Position numbers and translations under genes: made by a program | Shown here: piece by piece, positions 1 to 9,900 of the stretch | Layout of the letters: every line of letters starts with the position of its first letter | Position numbering within the stretch: the stretch's first letter is position 1 | Source of the DNA: Chitinophaga pinensis | Lineage (GTDB): Bacteria; Bacteroidota; Bacteroidia; Chitinophagales; Chitinophagaceae | Length of the DNA: 64,000 nt | Assembly: GCA_902167325.1 (NCBI GenBank) | Contig: LR632930.1 | Coordinates: 5,146,001 to 5,210,000, forward strand | Reading direction: 5' to 3' | The notes under the pieces: generated by a model | What the model saw: only the letters and a program-made list of their open reading frames with translations | Database searches by the model: none | Told to the model about the DNA's origin: nothing

Positions 1-78
1 CTGGAGCTGTTTGCCGTCAACTTGGAAGAGTTGCCCCAGTTGGGTCGGGCTAATGGGATAGTTATCTAAATGTCTTCT
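1..78 (-). CDS. ISAon1-like transposase orfB, partial (cut by window edge)
   Basis: Below the stop of the upstream transposase reading frame a second minus-strand frame is open to the window edge and reads DNYPISPTQLGQLFQVDGKQ. This resembles, from memory, the start of the second, catalytic ORF of ISAon1-type elements. The frame is offset by one base from the first ORF, and a run of seven T on the minus strand (about 81-87) lies near the junction, as often seen where two transposase ORFs are joined by frameshifting. However, the orfB frame has a TAA right after that run (79-81), so a simple slip at the run would not join them. No start codon is visible in the part seen. Confidence 0.6.
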
Positions 79-424
79 TTAAAAAAAGACCGAACTCATT
101 GGTAATTCGAGTTCCGTCGGCGACAAGGTTCCAGTCTCTGCTGATGGTTTGACCTGTTTCTACAATTTCCCAGCGTCGCCGTTTGATGACCAGGGTCACC
201 TTCTGGCCCCGGATAGGGAAATCCTGCACCCTGATCTCGTCCAACAGTCCTTTGGAATGCAGTTTTACATCCTTATACTCTTCAGGAACCTCGTTACGCT
301 CCTCCAGGTAAATATGAAGCCCATTGGGCGATTGAGTGGTTTTGATCAGGTCAAAATATTCGAGTATGCCGGCTGGCAAAAGGAGTTCGATGAGTTGTTT
401 ATAGTTCTGGTCCACGGAGATCAT
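62..424 (-). CDS. ISAon1-family transposase N-terminal protein (orfA)
   Basis: A 120-residue protein with the hallmarks of the ISAon1 transposase N-terminal region common in Bacteroidota: LIELLLPAGILEYFDL near the start, then IYLEERN, LHSKGLLDEIRVQDFPIRGQKV, a basic KRRRWEI stretch and DWNLVADGTRITNEF. It would act with the downstream ORF in transposition. I chose the ATG at 424. The open frame runs on upstream to 619, but that extension would translate a terminator and part of the tRNA-Lys gene, so it is not coding. A hairpin of seven A and seven T (438-454) sits just before the start. Confidence 0.8.
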   Translation of the reverse strand: MISVDQNYKQLIELLLPAGILEYFDLIKTTQSPNGLHIYLEERNEVPEEYKDVKLHSKGLLDEIRVQDFPIRGQKVTLVIKRRRWEIVETGQTISRDWNLVADGTRITNEFGLFLKKTFR

Positions 425-474
425 TGAAATAGCATGCAAAAAAACGATTTTTTTAGCCTTCCCCCAACTTTTCA

Positions 475-531
475 ACTTGATCCGTGATAAGCCCTTCAGG
501 ACAGGAGGCCACCAGTTCACTTGATCCGTGA
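475..531. repeat. Direct repeat pair at the IS end
   Basis: The 13-mer ACTTGATCCGTGA occurs at 475-487 and again at 519-531, 44 bases apart, between the transposase start and the tRNA-Lys terminator. It is either a subterminal element repeat or part of the 5' leader of the transposase gene. Confidence 0.6.
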
Positions 532-559
532 AACCCGTGCTGGCAGACGGATTAAAACG

Positions 560-583
560 AAAAAAGGTACGATTACTCGTACC
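560..583 (-). terminator. Rho-independent terminator of tRNA-Lys
   Basis: Read on the minus strand, a perfect 7-bp stem GGTACGA/TCGTACC with a 4-base loop is followed by a run of T (A 560-565 on the plus strand). It lies 4 bases past the tRNA 3' end. Confidence 0.85.
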
Positions 584-587
584 TTTG

Positions 588-660
588 TGATCCCGCTGGG
601 ACTCGAACCCAGGGCCCATACATTAAAAGTGTATTGCTCTACCAACTGAGCTACAGGATC
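588..660 (-). tRNA. tRNA-Lys (anticodon TTT)
   Basis: The minus strand folds into a full cloverleaf of 73 bases: acceptor GATCCTG pairs with CGGGATC (one G-T pair), D arm GCTC/GAGC around AGTTGGTA, anticodon stem ATACA/TGTAT with loop CTTTTAA giving anticodon TTT, and T arm CTGGG-TTCGAGT-CCCAG. The discriminator base is A and CCA is not encoded. It has its own promoter upstream and terminator downstream and stands alone beside an insertion sequence. Confidence 0.96.
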
Positions 661-682
661 ATCACCGTTTCATTTGGGATTG

Positions 683-713
683 CAAAGATAGGAATAAAAT
701 TATTCTTGCCAAA
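683..713 (-). promoter_or_regulatory. Promoter of tRNA-Lys
   Basis: On the minus strand TTTG (713-710) is followed after exactly 19 bases by TATCTTTG (690-683), matching the Bacteroidota TTTG-N19-TAnnTTTG promoter. The predicted start of transcription is about 15 bases before the tRNA. Confidence 0.8.
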
Positions 714-760
714 TAATTCATGAATTTAATTCCCCATCCCCTCTCAAAGCAGCCACCACT

Positions 761-3175
761 TTACTTCTTCGGCGAGAAAAATATTTTACGCACGCCAGCA
801 TCCGATGATTTGCGCTCGTCATATACATGCAGTGAATAATATTTTCCGGCAGCCCAATCATCTACCATATTATCGTAAAACGCACTGCCGGGATTACCGC
901 TTTGTCCACCGGGATAGATCCCCCATGCCTTCGTTTCCTTACCCAGTTCCACCACCATCCGCCACGATGGACCATGCGTCTGCTTCGTTGCGTTTACGAT
1001 ATGCGCTCCACCGCCGGTATGCAGTCCCATCCTGCTGAATGCGGGGATGCTCCTGCTCAGGTGACGAATATCAGTGCCACGGTTGCCTCCGATCGACAGA
1101 TCGCCCCTTGCGGCTATGGCCGCTGCCGTATCCGCAGCTTCCTGCAGTGCAGCAGTTACCTGGTCGGCCAGGGTTTCGCGGGAAGGTGTTTTGATATCAT
1201 CCACAAAACGCATGGCGCTGTCACGCATGAGCCAGTACAATGTAGCCTCTGCTGTGGGCATATGCCAGACCAGACTGTCTTTTTCCGGCATTTCATCGCG
1301 CCAGATGCGGGCGTTCAGATTAGCCCACCAGAGGTTGAACACGGTAGCAGCCTTACTGTCTGGTGAGGATACGCCATCCCATTGAAACATCATCTCCCAG
1401 TAAGGCCGTTGTGCGGCAGTCAGCTTGTTTGGCATTACATAATCAGACAGGAAGGGCACCGCGCTCACGGCGAGGCGGTTGGTATTGTCGTTCTGCAGGC
1501 GCATCATATCTTCAGGCGTTACACCCTGCATGGCACTCAGCTGCTCCTGAATACGGAGGCCCCGGTAAACTGAGTAGTAGCCGAACATATTGTAAGGGAA
1601 TGTACTATCTGTGGAATGCTGGTTGGCCGACTGCACAAAGCCCTGTGCGGGGTTCTGAATGTGCGGGTTCTCGCTCATGGGAATATATCCCTGCCAGGCA
1701 TAGGTACTGTCGCTGCCGGGCATCACGAATTTACCCTGATCTTTCCAGCGCAGCGGGTGCTTTCCGTTCTGCCAGATGGCAATACCATCTTCCTTCCCTG
1801 CAAACACAAAATTCTGGGCTGGCGAGCCCCATACTGCCAGTGCTTCTGTATAACCGGTGTAGTTCTTCGCGCGGTTGAGGCGGTAGAGGCTCAGTAGTTC
1901 GTTGGATGGGTCGTGGGCGGTCCACCGCATGGCAAGATATCCGTTACCGAATCCTTCGCCACCAAAACCGGGATCGTAGAGTACAGGACCCCAAACAGTA
2001 TAGGCTACGGTATCAAGGTAAGGCGCTTCGCCTTTGATACGGATCTCTTCTACACGGGCATCGGCCTTTTTCCATTCACCGTTGAAGCGGTATTCGCTTT
2101 TGCCATTGCGGAACTCCATGGTGTAATAATCCAGCACATCCATATAACCATTGGTAAGCCCCCAGCCGATGTGATCGTTGAAGCCGATGATAATACCGGG
2201 AGCGCCGGGGATGGCCACACCATAAACGTTCAGGTCGGGCGTATGGATCTGCATTTCATAAAAGATCGAGGGCAATGAGAGCGTCAAATGCGGATCGTTG
2301 GCGAGAATGGGCGCACCACTTTTCGTTTTACTGCCAGACACTGCCCAGTTGTTGGACCCGTTATCCGGATCGGGACGGGAACCGGGCCTGAAAGCGCCTA
2401 TACCTGCCGTTACCACGCTATCGGGCGGGGGGATGGCTTTCAGGGTGGCAGCAGGGAAGGGCGTGCCTACGGGTATGATAGGGGCAATTACATCGGGCCA
2501 GTCGGGGTACAGCTGATGGAAGATCTCTTTCCCGAAGCGCTGCCGCGCGTTGGAATAAGCGATATCATCGCCGGTAGAGGCCAGGTCATACGCCATGTAT
2601 TTGATGAGAAGCGCGGATTTGAGTTTGGTCCAGGGTTCGGGGGCATAGCCCAGGAGTTTGTACTCGAGCGGATAATCACGTTCGCGGAGCGAGGTGATGT
2701 AGGCATTTACACCATCGGTATATGCGCTGGTGATGAGTTTGGATACAGGGTCTGCATCCATGGCTTTTACGGCCTGTTCTGCGGCATATACCATCCCTTC
2801 GCGGCGCTTCAGGCGGTCGTAGTGCAGGAGTCCCGGACCGAGGATCTCACAGAGCCTGCCGGCGGCGGCATGGGTTTGCAGTTCCATTTGCCAGAGGCGG
2901 TTTTGGGCGTGGAGGTAGCCCTGCAGGAAGTAAGCGTCATGATCGTTCCGTGCAAAGAGATGTGCCACCCTCCGCTCGTCGAGCCATACACTGGCGGAGT
3001 CCTGCAGGCCGGCCAGTGACAGCTGCTGTGGTGAAGCATCAGCCCCGGTTTTTTCAGCATGTACCCAGAAACCGTGCTGGGGACTGAACAGCATGCCAAA
3101 AGCGGGTTTATTGGCAAAACGATGGTTGAGCGCCCAGACGAGGGCGATGGTGATTAGCAGGGGGAGAATTCTCAT
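761..3175 (-). CDS. Penicillin acylase family (S45) hydrolase
   Basis: An 804-residue Ntn-hydrolase precursor. Residues 4-16 form a signal or anchor helix. The A-chain part spans about 45-250. The autoprocessing site is visible as D-N-G then S274-N-N-W, where the serine becomes the N-terminal nucleophile of the B chain after self-cleavage; NDPHL, GAPGIIIGFNDHIGWG and the rest of the B chain follow. The family hydrolyses amide bonds of acylated compounds (beta-lactams, acyl-homoserine lactones, N-acyl amino acids); the substrate here cannot be told. It starts 4 bases after the stop of the small upstream gene, so the two are probably co-transcribed. Confidence 0.92.
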   Translation of the reverse strand: MRILPLLITIALVWALNHRFANKPAFGMLFSPQHGFWVHAEKTGADASPQQLSLAGLQDSASVWLDERRVAHLFARNDHDAYFLQGYLHAQNRLWQMELQTHAAAGRLCEILGPGLLHYDRLKRREGMVYAAEQAVKAMDADPVSKLITSAYTDGVNAYITSLRERDYPLEYKLLGYAPEPWTKLKSALLIKYMAYDLASTGDDIAYSNARQRFGKEIFHQLYPDWPDVIAPIIPVGTPFPAATLKAIPPPDSVVTAGIGAFRPGSRPDPDNGSNNWAVSGSKTKSGAPILANDPHLTLSLPSIFYEMQIHTPDLNVYGVAIPGAPGIIIGFNDHIGWGLTNGYMDVLDYYTMEFRNGKSEYRFNGEWKKADARVEEIRIKGEAPYLDTVAYTVWGPVLYDPGFGGEGFGNGYLAMRWTAHDPSNELLSLYRLNRAKNYTGYTEALAVWGSPAQNFVFAGKEDGIAIWQNGKHPLRWKDQGKFVMPGSDSTYAWQGYIPMSENPHIQNPAQGFVQSANQHSTDSTFPYNMFGYYSVYRGLRIQEQLSAMQGVTPEDMMRLQNDNTNRLAVSAVPFLSDYVMPNKLTAAQRPYWEMMFQWDGVSSPDSKAATVFNLWWANLNARIWRDEMPEKDSLVWHMPTAEATLYWLMRDSAMRFVDDIKTPSRETLADQVTAALQEAADTAAAIAARGDLSIGGNRGTDIRHLSRSIPAFSRMGLHTGGGAHIVNATKQTHGPSWRMVVELGKETKAWGIYPGGQSGNPGSAFYDNMVDDWAAGKYYSLHVYDERKSSDAGVRKIFFSPKK

Positions 3176-3179
3176 AGCG

Positions 3180-3665
3180 TTACATAGTTGCCGGTTCGGC
3201 GAGGAAGATGTCGATTACCTTATTTCCAATGTCTTCATACATACTGAATATCATTTTCAGTGCTGCATATAATTCTTTATAGTTGGTGAAAGCGGGTGTT
3301 GGAAAAGACGGGCCGGTGTATCCCATTTGCTCCGGAATGAGGGCAAACTTCCCTCCTACACGTGTGTCGTGATCCAGATCGAACGCCACATCCACTTCTA
3401 TCTTTCCATCTTTTAGTGCAATGCTCAGGCCAGAGCCAAGGCCTTTTACAGACCGGGTATCGTCCACACCTTCTACCTGATAGAGGGAATTTGCGGGATC
3501 ATAGACAGTTTTACGAAAACCGAATTCCATGATCATGTCCTGTGCTTCTGTGATGCTGAGGTCAGTAAAGGGCGACGTAGTCTGAAACTGCTCAGTAAAA
3601 GCCTGGTACCAGGAAACAAACTCAACCTCTTCTAATACTTTTTTCCAGACGGGATGTAAATCCAT
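3180..3665 (-). CDS. Conserved hypothetical protein upstream of acylase
   Basis: A 161-residue acidic, soluble-looking protein with no signal peptide or membrane segment and no motif I recognise. The middle (about 80-115) reads like beta strands (SIALKDGKIEVDVAFDLDHDTRVGGKFALIP) and the end like amphipathic helices. It sits 4 bases ahead of the acylase gene on the same strand and 48 bases after bioF, so it may be the first gene of a two-gene unit. Function unknown. Confidence 0.75.
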   Translation of the reverse strand: MDLHPVWKKVLEEVEFVSWYQAFTEQFQTTSPFTDLSITEAQDMIMEFGFRKTVYDPANSLYQVEGVDDTRSVKGLGSGLSIALKDGKIEVDVAFDLDHDTRVGGKFALIPEQMGYTGPSFPTPAFTNYKELYAALKMIFSMYEDIGNKVIDIFLAEPATM

Positions 3666-3712
3666 AAAATAGTTTTAGAAGGTTAGGAAATCTATCGTTA
3701 ATATACGCCTTT

Positions 3713-4816
3713 TCAGGAATATGACAAGACAGCGGCCGCCAGGTTTTCCACTTCTTCCTCCGTATTAAAACTATGTAACACAACCCTCAGCCGCTCCTGC
3801 CCTTTAGGGACGGTAGGATGTAAAATTGCCCTCACGTCCATGCCATTATCCTGCAAATGCTGCGCCAGTCCGCGTGCATGTTCATTCCCCGGCGCCATCA
3901 CTACCTGAACAGGTGTTTCGCTGGTGCCTCCGAGGCGTTTGCGGAACTGCTGTATGAGGCGCTGCAAATGTATCCGCTCTTCGTGCAGGTCCGGGAAAAT
4001 ATCGTATGCCGCCAGTATAACGGCTACTGCCTGCGGCGGCAATGCGGTAGTATAGATAAATGCACGGCAGAAATTGATGAGATAATCCCGCAGGGTAACC
4101 GTTCCCAGAACAGCAGCGCCATGGCAGCCTACCGCTTTACCAAAGGTATGAACCCGTGCAAAGCAGTGATCCTGTAACCCGAGCGCCTGTACCAGTCCTT
4201 CCCCCTTTTCTCCCACAATTCCGGTGGCATGGGCTTCGTCTACTATCAGCAGGGCGTTATGGCGGCTACAGAGGTCCGCAATATCGCGGAGAGGCGCCAT
4301 ATCACCATCCATACTATATACGGATTCCACGGCCACAAAGGTTCTGCCATCAGCATTTACGAGCTTCTTTTCCAGGTCATCCACATCGTTATGGATAAAG
4401 GAAAAGGACTGCGCGGGCGACAGCCGTATGCCGTCTCGTATGGAGGCATGGATGAGCTGGTCGTAAATGATCACATCCCCTTTTTGCGGAACAGATGCAA
4501 AAAGGCCGAGGTTGGCATCGTAGCCGGAGTTGAAGATGAGTCCGGCAGGTGCTTCATGAAAAGTTGCGATGAGTTTTTCGGCCTGCTCCACCAGTTCATA
4601 GTTCCCCGCAAGGAGCCTGCTGCCCCCGCTGCCATGTACCTGTGGCAGTTGCCGGCAGATCTGAAGGGCCTCTTCCTGTACTCGTTCACTGCGGGCAAGC
4701 CCGAGGTAATCGTTGGAACAGAAATCGATGCGCTGGCCACCGAGGCGCAGCTGGCGGAAGGCGTGCTGCTCACGGCGCTTTTCGAGTGCATTGCGGAGAA
4801 AGTCTTCTTTTTGCAT
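3713..4816 (-). CDS. bioF: 8-amino-7-oxononanoate synthase (BioF-like)
   Basis: A 367-residue PLP enzyme of the alpha-oxoamine synthase family, which condenses pimeloyl-ACP or -CoA with alanine in biotin synthesis. Visible features are FCSNDYLGL (33-40), the HGSGGSRLLAGN substrate loop (61-72), IVDEAHATG with PLP-binding D193 and H196, and HTFGK with the Schiff-base lysine K227. No other biotin gene is nearby, so a related 2-amino-3-ketobutyrate CoA ligase or serine palmitoyltransferase is possible, but length and loop favour BioF. The ATG lies 4 bases after a TAGTTTTG box, hinting at a leaderless transcript. It is divergent from miaE. Confidence 0.85.
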   Translation of the reverse strand: MQKEDFLRNALEKRREQHAFRQLRLGGQRIDFCSNDYLGLARSERVQEEALQICRQLPQVHGSGGSRLLAGNYELVEQAEKLIATFHEAPAGLIFNSGYDANLGLFASVPQKGDVIIYDQLIHASIRDGIRLSPAQSFSFIHNDVDDLEKKLVNADGRTFVAVESVYSMDGDMAPLRDIADLCSRHNALLIVDEAHATGIVGEKGEGLVQALGLQDHCFARVHTFGKAVGCHGAAVLGTVTLRDYLINFCRAFIYTTALPPQAVAVILAAYDIFPDLHEERIHLQRLIQQFRKRLGGTSETPVQVVMAPGNEHARGLAQHLQDNGMDVRAILHPTVPKGQERLRVVLHSFNTEEEVENLAAAVLSYS

Positions 4817-4820
4817 GATT

Positions 4821-4828
4821 CAAAACTA
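4821..4828 (-). promoter_or_regulatory. -7 box of bioF
   Basis: The minus strand reads TAGTTTTG, a perfect TAnnTTTG, ending 4 bases before the bioF ATG. No clear TTTG is seen 19 bases upstream. Transcription would start at or next to the ATG. Confidence 0.5.
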
Positions 4829-4869
4829 AGTATCTTATCTGTAACTTCGCTTTCCAATACTAACAGCTT

Positions 4870-5469
4870 ATGAGCAGTAAAGTTTCGATCCTCGGCCTGA
4901 AATTACCTACCGACCCCCGATGGGTAAATCTCGCCGCTATTTCCCTCGAAGAAATCCTCACCGACCATGCCTTTTGCGAACAAAAAGCTGCCACTTCCGC
5001 CATATCACTCATACAACGGTACCCCCACAGAGCGCGGCTGGTAGAAGAACTGGCACCCCTTGTTACAGAAGAATGGGGACACTTCCGGCAGGTGCTCGCG
5101 GAAATGAAGAAACGCGGCTTTGCCCTCGGTAAACAACGGAAAGATCTGTACGTAAATGAACTGATGAATTTCCAGGAGAAAGGCGGCGCGCCGGATGTGG
5201 TACTGCTCGACCGGTTGCTGATGTTCGCACTGATAGAGGCACGCAGCGCGGAACGCTTCCGGCTGTTAAGCGAAGGACTGGAAGACGATTACCTCCGCGA
5301 ATTCTACCGCAAATTCATGATCTCCGAAGCCGGGCACTACCGCATGTTCATCGACCTCGCCAACGAATATATCCCCGAAGAGAAAGTCAGGAAAAGGTGG
5401 ATGGAATGGCTGGCATTTGAAGCAGACATGATTGCGAAACTGCCGGTAAGGGGCGACAGGATGCATTAA
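4870..5469 (+). CDS. miaE: tRNA 2-methylthio-N6-isopentenyladenosine hydroxylase
   Basis: A 199-residue ferritin-like di-iron protein. MiaE hydroxylates the isopentenyl group of ms2i6A at position 37 of tRNAs reading UNN codons. The metal ligands expected for a four-helix di-iron site are visible: E37, E68-x-x-H71 (EEWGH), E123 or E128 (EARSAERF), and E153-x-x-H156 (EAGH). Length is normal for the family. It is transcribed divergently from bioF and ends at a terminator shared with the convergent susD gene. Confidence 0.9.
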   Translation: MSSKVSILGLKLPTDPRWVNLAAISLEEILTDHAFCEQKAATSAISLIQRYPHRARLVEELAPLVTEEWGHFRQVLAEMKKRGFALGKQRKDLYVNELMNFQEKGGAPDVVLLDRLLMFALIEARSAERFRLLSEGLEDDYLREFYRKFMISEAGHYRMFIDLANEYIPEEKVRKRWMEWLAFEADMIAKLPVRGDRMH

Positions 5470-5491
5470 TTTTTTGATAAGTTCTGCTATA

Positions 5492-5529
5492 AAGAAAGGC
5501 CGGATGCATTGCTGCATCCGGCCTTTCTT
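5492..5529. terminator. Bidirectional terminator between miaE and susD
   Basis: A perfect 17-bp stem (5492-5508 pairing with 5513-5529) with loop TTGC, A-rich on the left arm and T-rich on the right arm, lies between two convergent genes. Confidence 0.85.
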
Positions 5530-5545
5530 ATGATAAGCATAATTA

Positions 5546-6889
5546 TTATATCAGCGGGTCTGCCGGAGTGTTAGGGTTGTTATCCCTTTCATTCAGCGGA
5601 TAAGGATAGAAATTGCGGTTCCTCTCCTCCCCTGTCTGGTTCGGACCGGGGCGGCCAAACCGGCGGCTGTCTTCCAGCTCCTGGCCGGAGATAAACATTT
5701 CCAGTCTGCGTTGCTTGTAAATATCCGTGAGGATGGCAGCCTGTGTTACCGCACCGGCGTATGGCGACTGATCAGCCCCTACACCGTAAATATCATCCAC
5801 CGCCTTCTTTGTGCGCACGGCATTCAAAGAAACGATGGCATTGGGGAACGACGATTGCCGCGCATAGTTTTCGGCCATAATCAGGTGCATTTCTCCCGGG
5901 AGGTATACCGGATACGATGCAATGTTGTTCAGCGCAAAAGCTTTCAGCGGAAAGGTAGTGGCTGTGGTTTGGCTGATGTAGAAACCTACACGCGGATCTG
6001 AATTAGCCGGTACCGGCGCAAGGCCATTGCGGAGGCCTAGCGTAGAGTCGATGGCACCAAACACGTTCACAGTAGCGGCCAGATCACCAACCGGGTTGGG
6101 TGTGGCGGTAGAGAAGCGGAACTCAGATTTAACCGTGAGGCTGGCAGCCTGCGCGTAAGTAATAGCCTTTGTGCCATCCGCCGCATTATACGTACCCGTG
6201 ATCATGCTCTGGATGTTATAAAAACGGGCCAGCAATGCCTTGATAGTACTTTTTGCGTTGATGCCCGCAGGTACTTTACCAAGGAATTTGGTACTGATGG
6301 CAGTTGTATTCAGATCTGCATCCGCACTTTCCAAAATCTCAATTACTTTCTTCAGTGCTACGGCACGCGGACTGAAAGTGGCGTTTGCACTGCTCACCAT
6401 GGGTATCTGCTCGTAATACTGCACAAGCATGCCCATACTCAGCGCGTAGAAGATGCTGGCATAAGCTTTCAGTCCGACACGATCAGCAGGATCGTTGGAT
6501 ATGCCGAGATTGGCCAGTACCGTTTCTGCTTCTGTGCGCGTAAGCAGGCATTGCGTCCACATCTGTGTAATGAAGGAATTATTCAGTGTTATGGCGCCTT
6601 TGCCTGTTTCCACTTCCTTCTCACTGGTATTACCGATATTGATGGTATAGAGCGCGTAAACGCTGTATCCACCACCCACGGTAGAACAATAGAATGGACT
6701 TTGACGGCCGATGGTAAACCTGCGCTGCAGGCCCGCGCAAAGGGTCATGAGTGCGTCCGGACTGGATATGACCACGGGCACCGATGCTTCGCTGGGATTC
6801 AGATATTCCTTGTTACAGGAAGAGCCGGGAAGCAGCGTTATTCCTAAGAGAAAAGCTACAGCTATTCGTTTTATATGATGCGTTTTCAT
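5546..6889 (-). CDS. SusD/RagB-family outer membrane lipoprotein
   Basis: A 447-residue nutrient-capture lipoprotein that forms the lid of the SusC channel. The signal peptide ends in LLPGSSC with lipidated C25, followed by NKEYLNP as usual for SusD proteins. The C-terminal half carries family words: LPGEMHLIMAENYAR, SLNAVRTK, IYKQRRLEMFISGQELEDSRRFGRP and FYPYPLNERDNNPN. It starts 18 bases after susC ends. The protein is somewhat short for the family, and no glycoside hydrolase or peptidase lies beside it to reveal the substrate. Confidence 0.92.
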   Translation of the reverse strand: MKTHHIKRIAVAFLLGITLLPGSSCNKEYLNPSEASVPVVISSPDALMTLCAGLQRRFTIGRQSPFYCSTVGGGYSVYALYTINIGNTSEKEVETGKGAITLNNSFITQMWTQCLLTRTEAETVLANLGISNDPADRVGLKAYASIFYALSMGMLVQYYEQIPMVSSANATFSPRAVALKKVIEILESADADLNTTAISTKFLGKVPAGINAKSTIKALLARFYNIQSMITGTYNAADGTKAITYAQAASLTVKSEFRFSTATPNPVGDLAATVNVFGAIDSTLGLRNGLAPVPANSDPRVGFYISQTTATTFPLKAFALNNIASYPVYLPGEMHLIMAENYARQSSFPNAIVSLNAVRTKKAVDDIYGVGADQSPYAGAVTQAAILTDIYKQRRLEMFISGQELEDSRRFGRPGPNQTGEERNRNFYPYPLNERDNNPNTPADPLI

Positions 6890-6907
6890 GTTACAATTCT
6901 TTTGTGA

Positions 6908-9900
6908 TTAGAAACTGGCGCGGAGCGATAATTGATATGTTCTCGGGATAGGCACATTACCGAAGTCGATGCCACGGAGTACGGCACTGTTGCCGCCGGC
7001 GTTCGTTTCGGGATCATAACCATCATAATTGTCGAAGCTCACCAGGTTGCGGCCCGTCAGCGATACAGACATGGAACGTATCCATTTTGCAAGGGAAGGC
7101 AATTCATAGCTGAGCGATACTTCACGGAGTTTAATATAGGAACCATCTTCCACACGATACTCTTCTGTATTATATACCGCGAAGATGTATCCCCTCGGCA
7201 GTTCACCTTTGATCTCTTTTTCCGACACATCTCCGATACCTACACCCTGGCGGGTACGGCGGTCGGCATTAAACACTTCCTGTCCCAGCGCACCGTCGAA
7301 CAGGAAATTAAAGGTCAGTTTCTTATAAGCAAGTGAGTTACCGAAGCTAACGATCCAGTCGGGATGCGGGCTGCCGATCACTTTACGGAGCAGCGATTTT
7401 TGCGTGGGGTTATTGATCGCAGCAATAGGCCGGCCCTGAGCGTCTACCGCCCAATTGCCATTAGCGTCGCGCTCAAAGTAGTTACCATAGAATACACCGA
7501 TAGGCTCGCCTGCGAGGATTACTGAAGGAGAACCTCCGGCGTTCGCCAGCGAGATCGGGGTAACCTGGCTGGAAGAGGTTACCAGGTTTTTGTTACGGTT
7601 CACTGAAGCGGTCAGGTTCCAGTTGAAGTTCTTATTGGTAACAGGCGTTGCTGTGATCCCCAGTTCCCAACCCTTGTTGGTTAAGTCGCCCACATTCTCG
7701 ATGCGGCTGGTACCGCCACTGGAAGGCGCCAGTGTGCGTTCTACCAGCAGGGAGCTGCCTACAATCTTTTTGTTGTACACGGTGAACACCACACCAAGGC
7801 GGTTGCGCAGGAACGAAAGGTCTACCCCTCCTTCCATCTCGCTCGCCCTTTCCGGCTCTACAACAGCGTTACCCAGTCCGGGGAAGAGATTGTAAGTAGC
7901 GATGCCATTGATACTGGCGGTTGTATACGATGTAAAGCGCTGATATGATCCGATGCCGGACAGGTTACCCGCCAGGCCCCATGAACCTCTCAGGCGCGCG
8001 GAGGAAAACCAGGAGCCCATATTGTCCCAGAAATCCATCTCATTCAGATTCCAGGCGAGGCTCGCCTTGGGATACCAGTAGTTGCGGGTATCTTCCGGGA
8101 AGCTGGTAGAACCATCAATACGCGCAGCCAGCGTCAGGAACGCAATGTTGCGATAACCGAAGGTTTCCTGTAAAAAGGCGCCATATACCTGGCGCTGATC
8201 GTAACTATAACGGGGGTCCAGCTTGGTAGCGGCACCGGTAATGGCAGTAATGCCGGGCAACATATCGCGCCCTTCATTATACTGACCACTGATCTTCTGA
8301 TACTGATGGTTGAAGCCAACGGTAGTCAGAGATGAGAAATTACCAAACTTTCCATTGTAGGAAATGTTGAAATCGTTGTTAACCAGAAATGTGTTCACAT
8401 TCGCTGCTGACGCATATCCTGTACCCTCCTGAGCGGAGATGTAAGGATAACGCTCAATGAAGTTGTTGCCCTCCTGACTGAAATTATCAATCCCAAGGAT
8501 GTAATCAATGCTCAAACCCTCCACCGGCTTAATCTTCACTTGGAAATCGCTGATAGTACGGCTCACCTGCTGGGTGAGTTTCATATCCTCGATCACACTC
8601 AGCGGATTCACACGTGTAGGCTCTACAGCCTTCAGATTGCCGTTAACATCACGCTCATGAATGTTGTAAAGGTTGTTTGTGATGTTGATGGAGTTGATGG
8701 GGCTCCAGAATACGTTACCATTAGGCTTTTCGTTGGAGAAACTGTTGGTATACGCCACACCGCCCGTAATAGAAATGTATTTATTGATCTCCTGATCTAT
8801 ACGCGCTTTGAAGTTGAACCTGCGGAAGTCGGTATTCTTAACGATACCTTCGTTTTTATAATACCCTCCGGAGAAATAATACTTCGTTTTCTCCGATCCA
8901 CCGCTCATGGATACATAGTTATCCGTACCGATACCGCGCTGGAAGATATCGTCCTGGTAATCGTAACGGGTTACATCTACGAGGTCAGTACCGAGGCGAC
9001 GCGTCTGTCCATCAGGGCGGGTATAAACCACATGGGGTGATGTAACTGGAACGTCACTGATATTACCGAGGCGCAGGGCAGCGGTACCAAACTGTTTACC
9101 ATAAGTAGAGATATATACCTTCTTACGCAGTTCGTTCATGATGATGCTGGTACCTACATCCACTTTCAACTGACCGGCTTTGCCGGATTTGGTTGTGATC
9201 AGCACCACGCCATTGCTGGCACGGGCGCCATAAATCGCGGATGCGGAAGCGCCGGGTATCACGTCGATCTTCTCGATATCGTTGGGGTTGATATCCGCGA
9301 GACGGTTGGTACCGAAATCTGCACGGGGGTTACCTGCCACGTTCAGGTTGGTCACGTTATTGGTAGCATTGCTGATTACCACGCCATCCACCACATATAG
9401 TGGTTCGGAAGAACCCATGATGGTGCTGGTACCGCGCATACGAATGGAGATACCGCCTGCAGGGTCGCCAGAGGTTTGAGATATCTGTGCACCGGGAACT
9501 TTACCCTGCAGCGAAGCGCTCAGGTTACCGGAGCCTGTATTCTGCAGTTGTTTGGCATCTACCGAGTTCACCGTATTGCCCAGTTGCTTGCGCGACTGGC
9601 GGAGGGAAGACCCGATTACCACTACTTCATCCATTTTCAACACATCTTCTTCCATCACCGCATCGGCCGTAGCGGTACCACCACTTACGGTTACGGTTTT
9701 AGAAATGGTTTTAAAACCGATGCCGGAGAACTCAAGGATGTAGCTCGTCCGCTGAGCGTTGGTTGTAAAATTGTACTGTCCGTTTTGATCAGTATTGGCG
9801 CCGGAGGAAGTAGCGCGCAATACCACTGTAATGCCCGGGATGGCCGAACCGTCCGGGGCGGTTACTTTACCGCTGAAACGAACCTGCGCCATTAGCACGC

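Larger units (their letters stand above)
1..531 (-). mobile_element. ISAon1-like insertion sequence, right part
   Basis: The region holds the two transposase frames plus a non-coding end of about 100 bases beside the tRNA-Lys terminator. Two copies of ACTTGATCCGTGA lie at 475-487 and 519-531 and may be subterminal transposase-binding repeats. The true element end and target duplication cannot be fixed because the other end is outside the window; 531 is an approximate boundary. Confidence 0.55.

Noticed and set aside
425..619. N-terminal extension of the transposase frame
   Set aside because: It runs through the tRNA-Lys terminator and into the tRNA gene; the ATG at 424 fits the family start.
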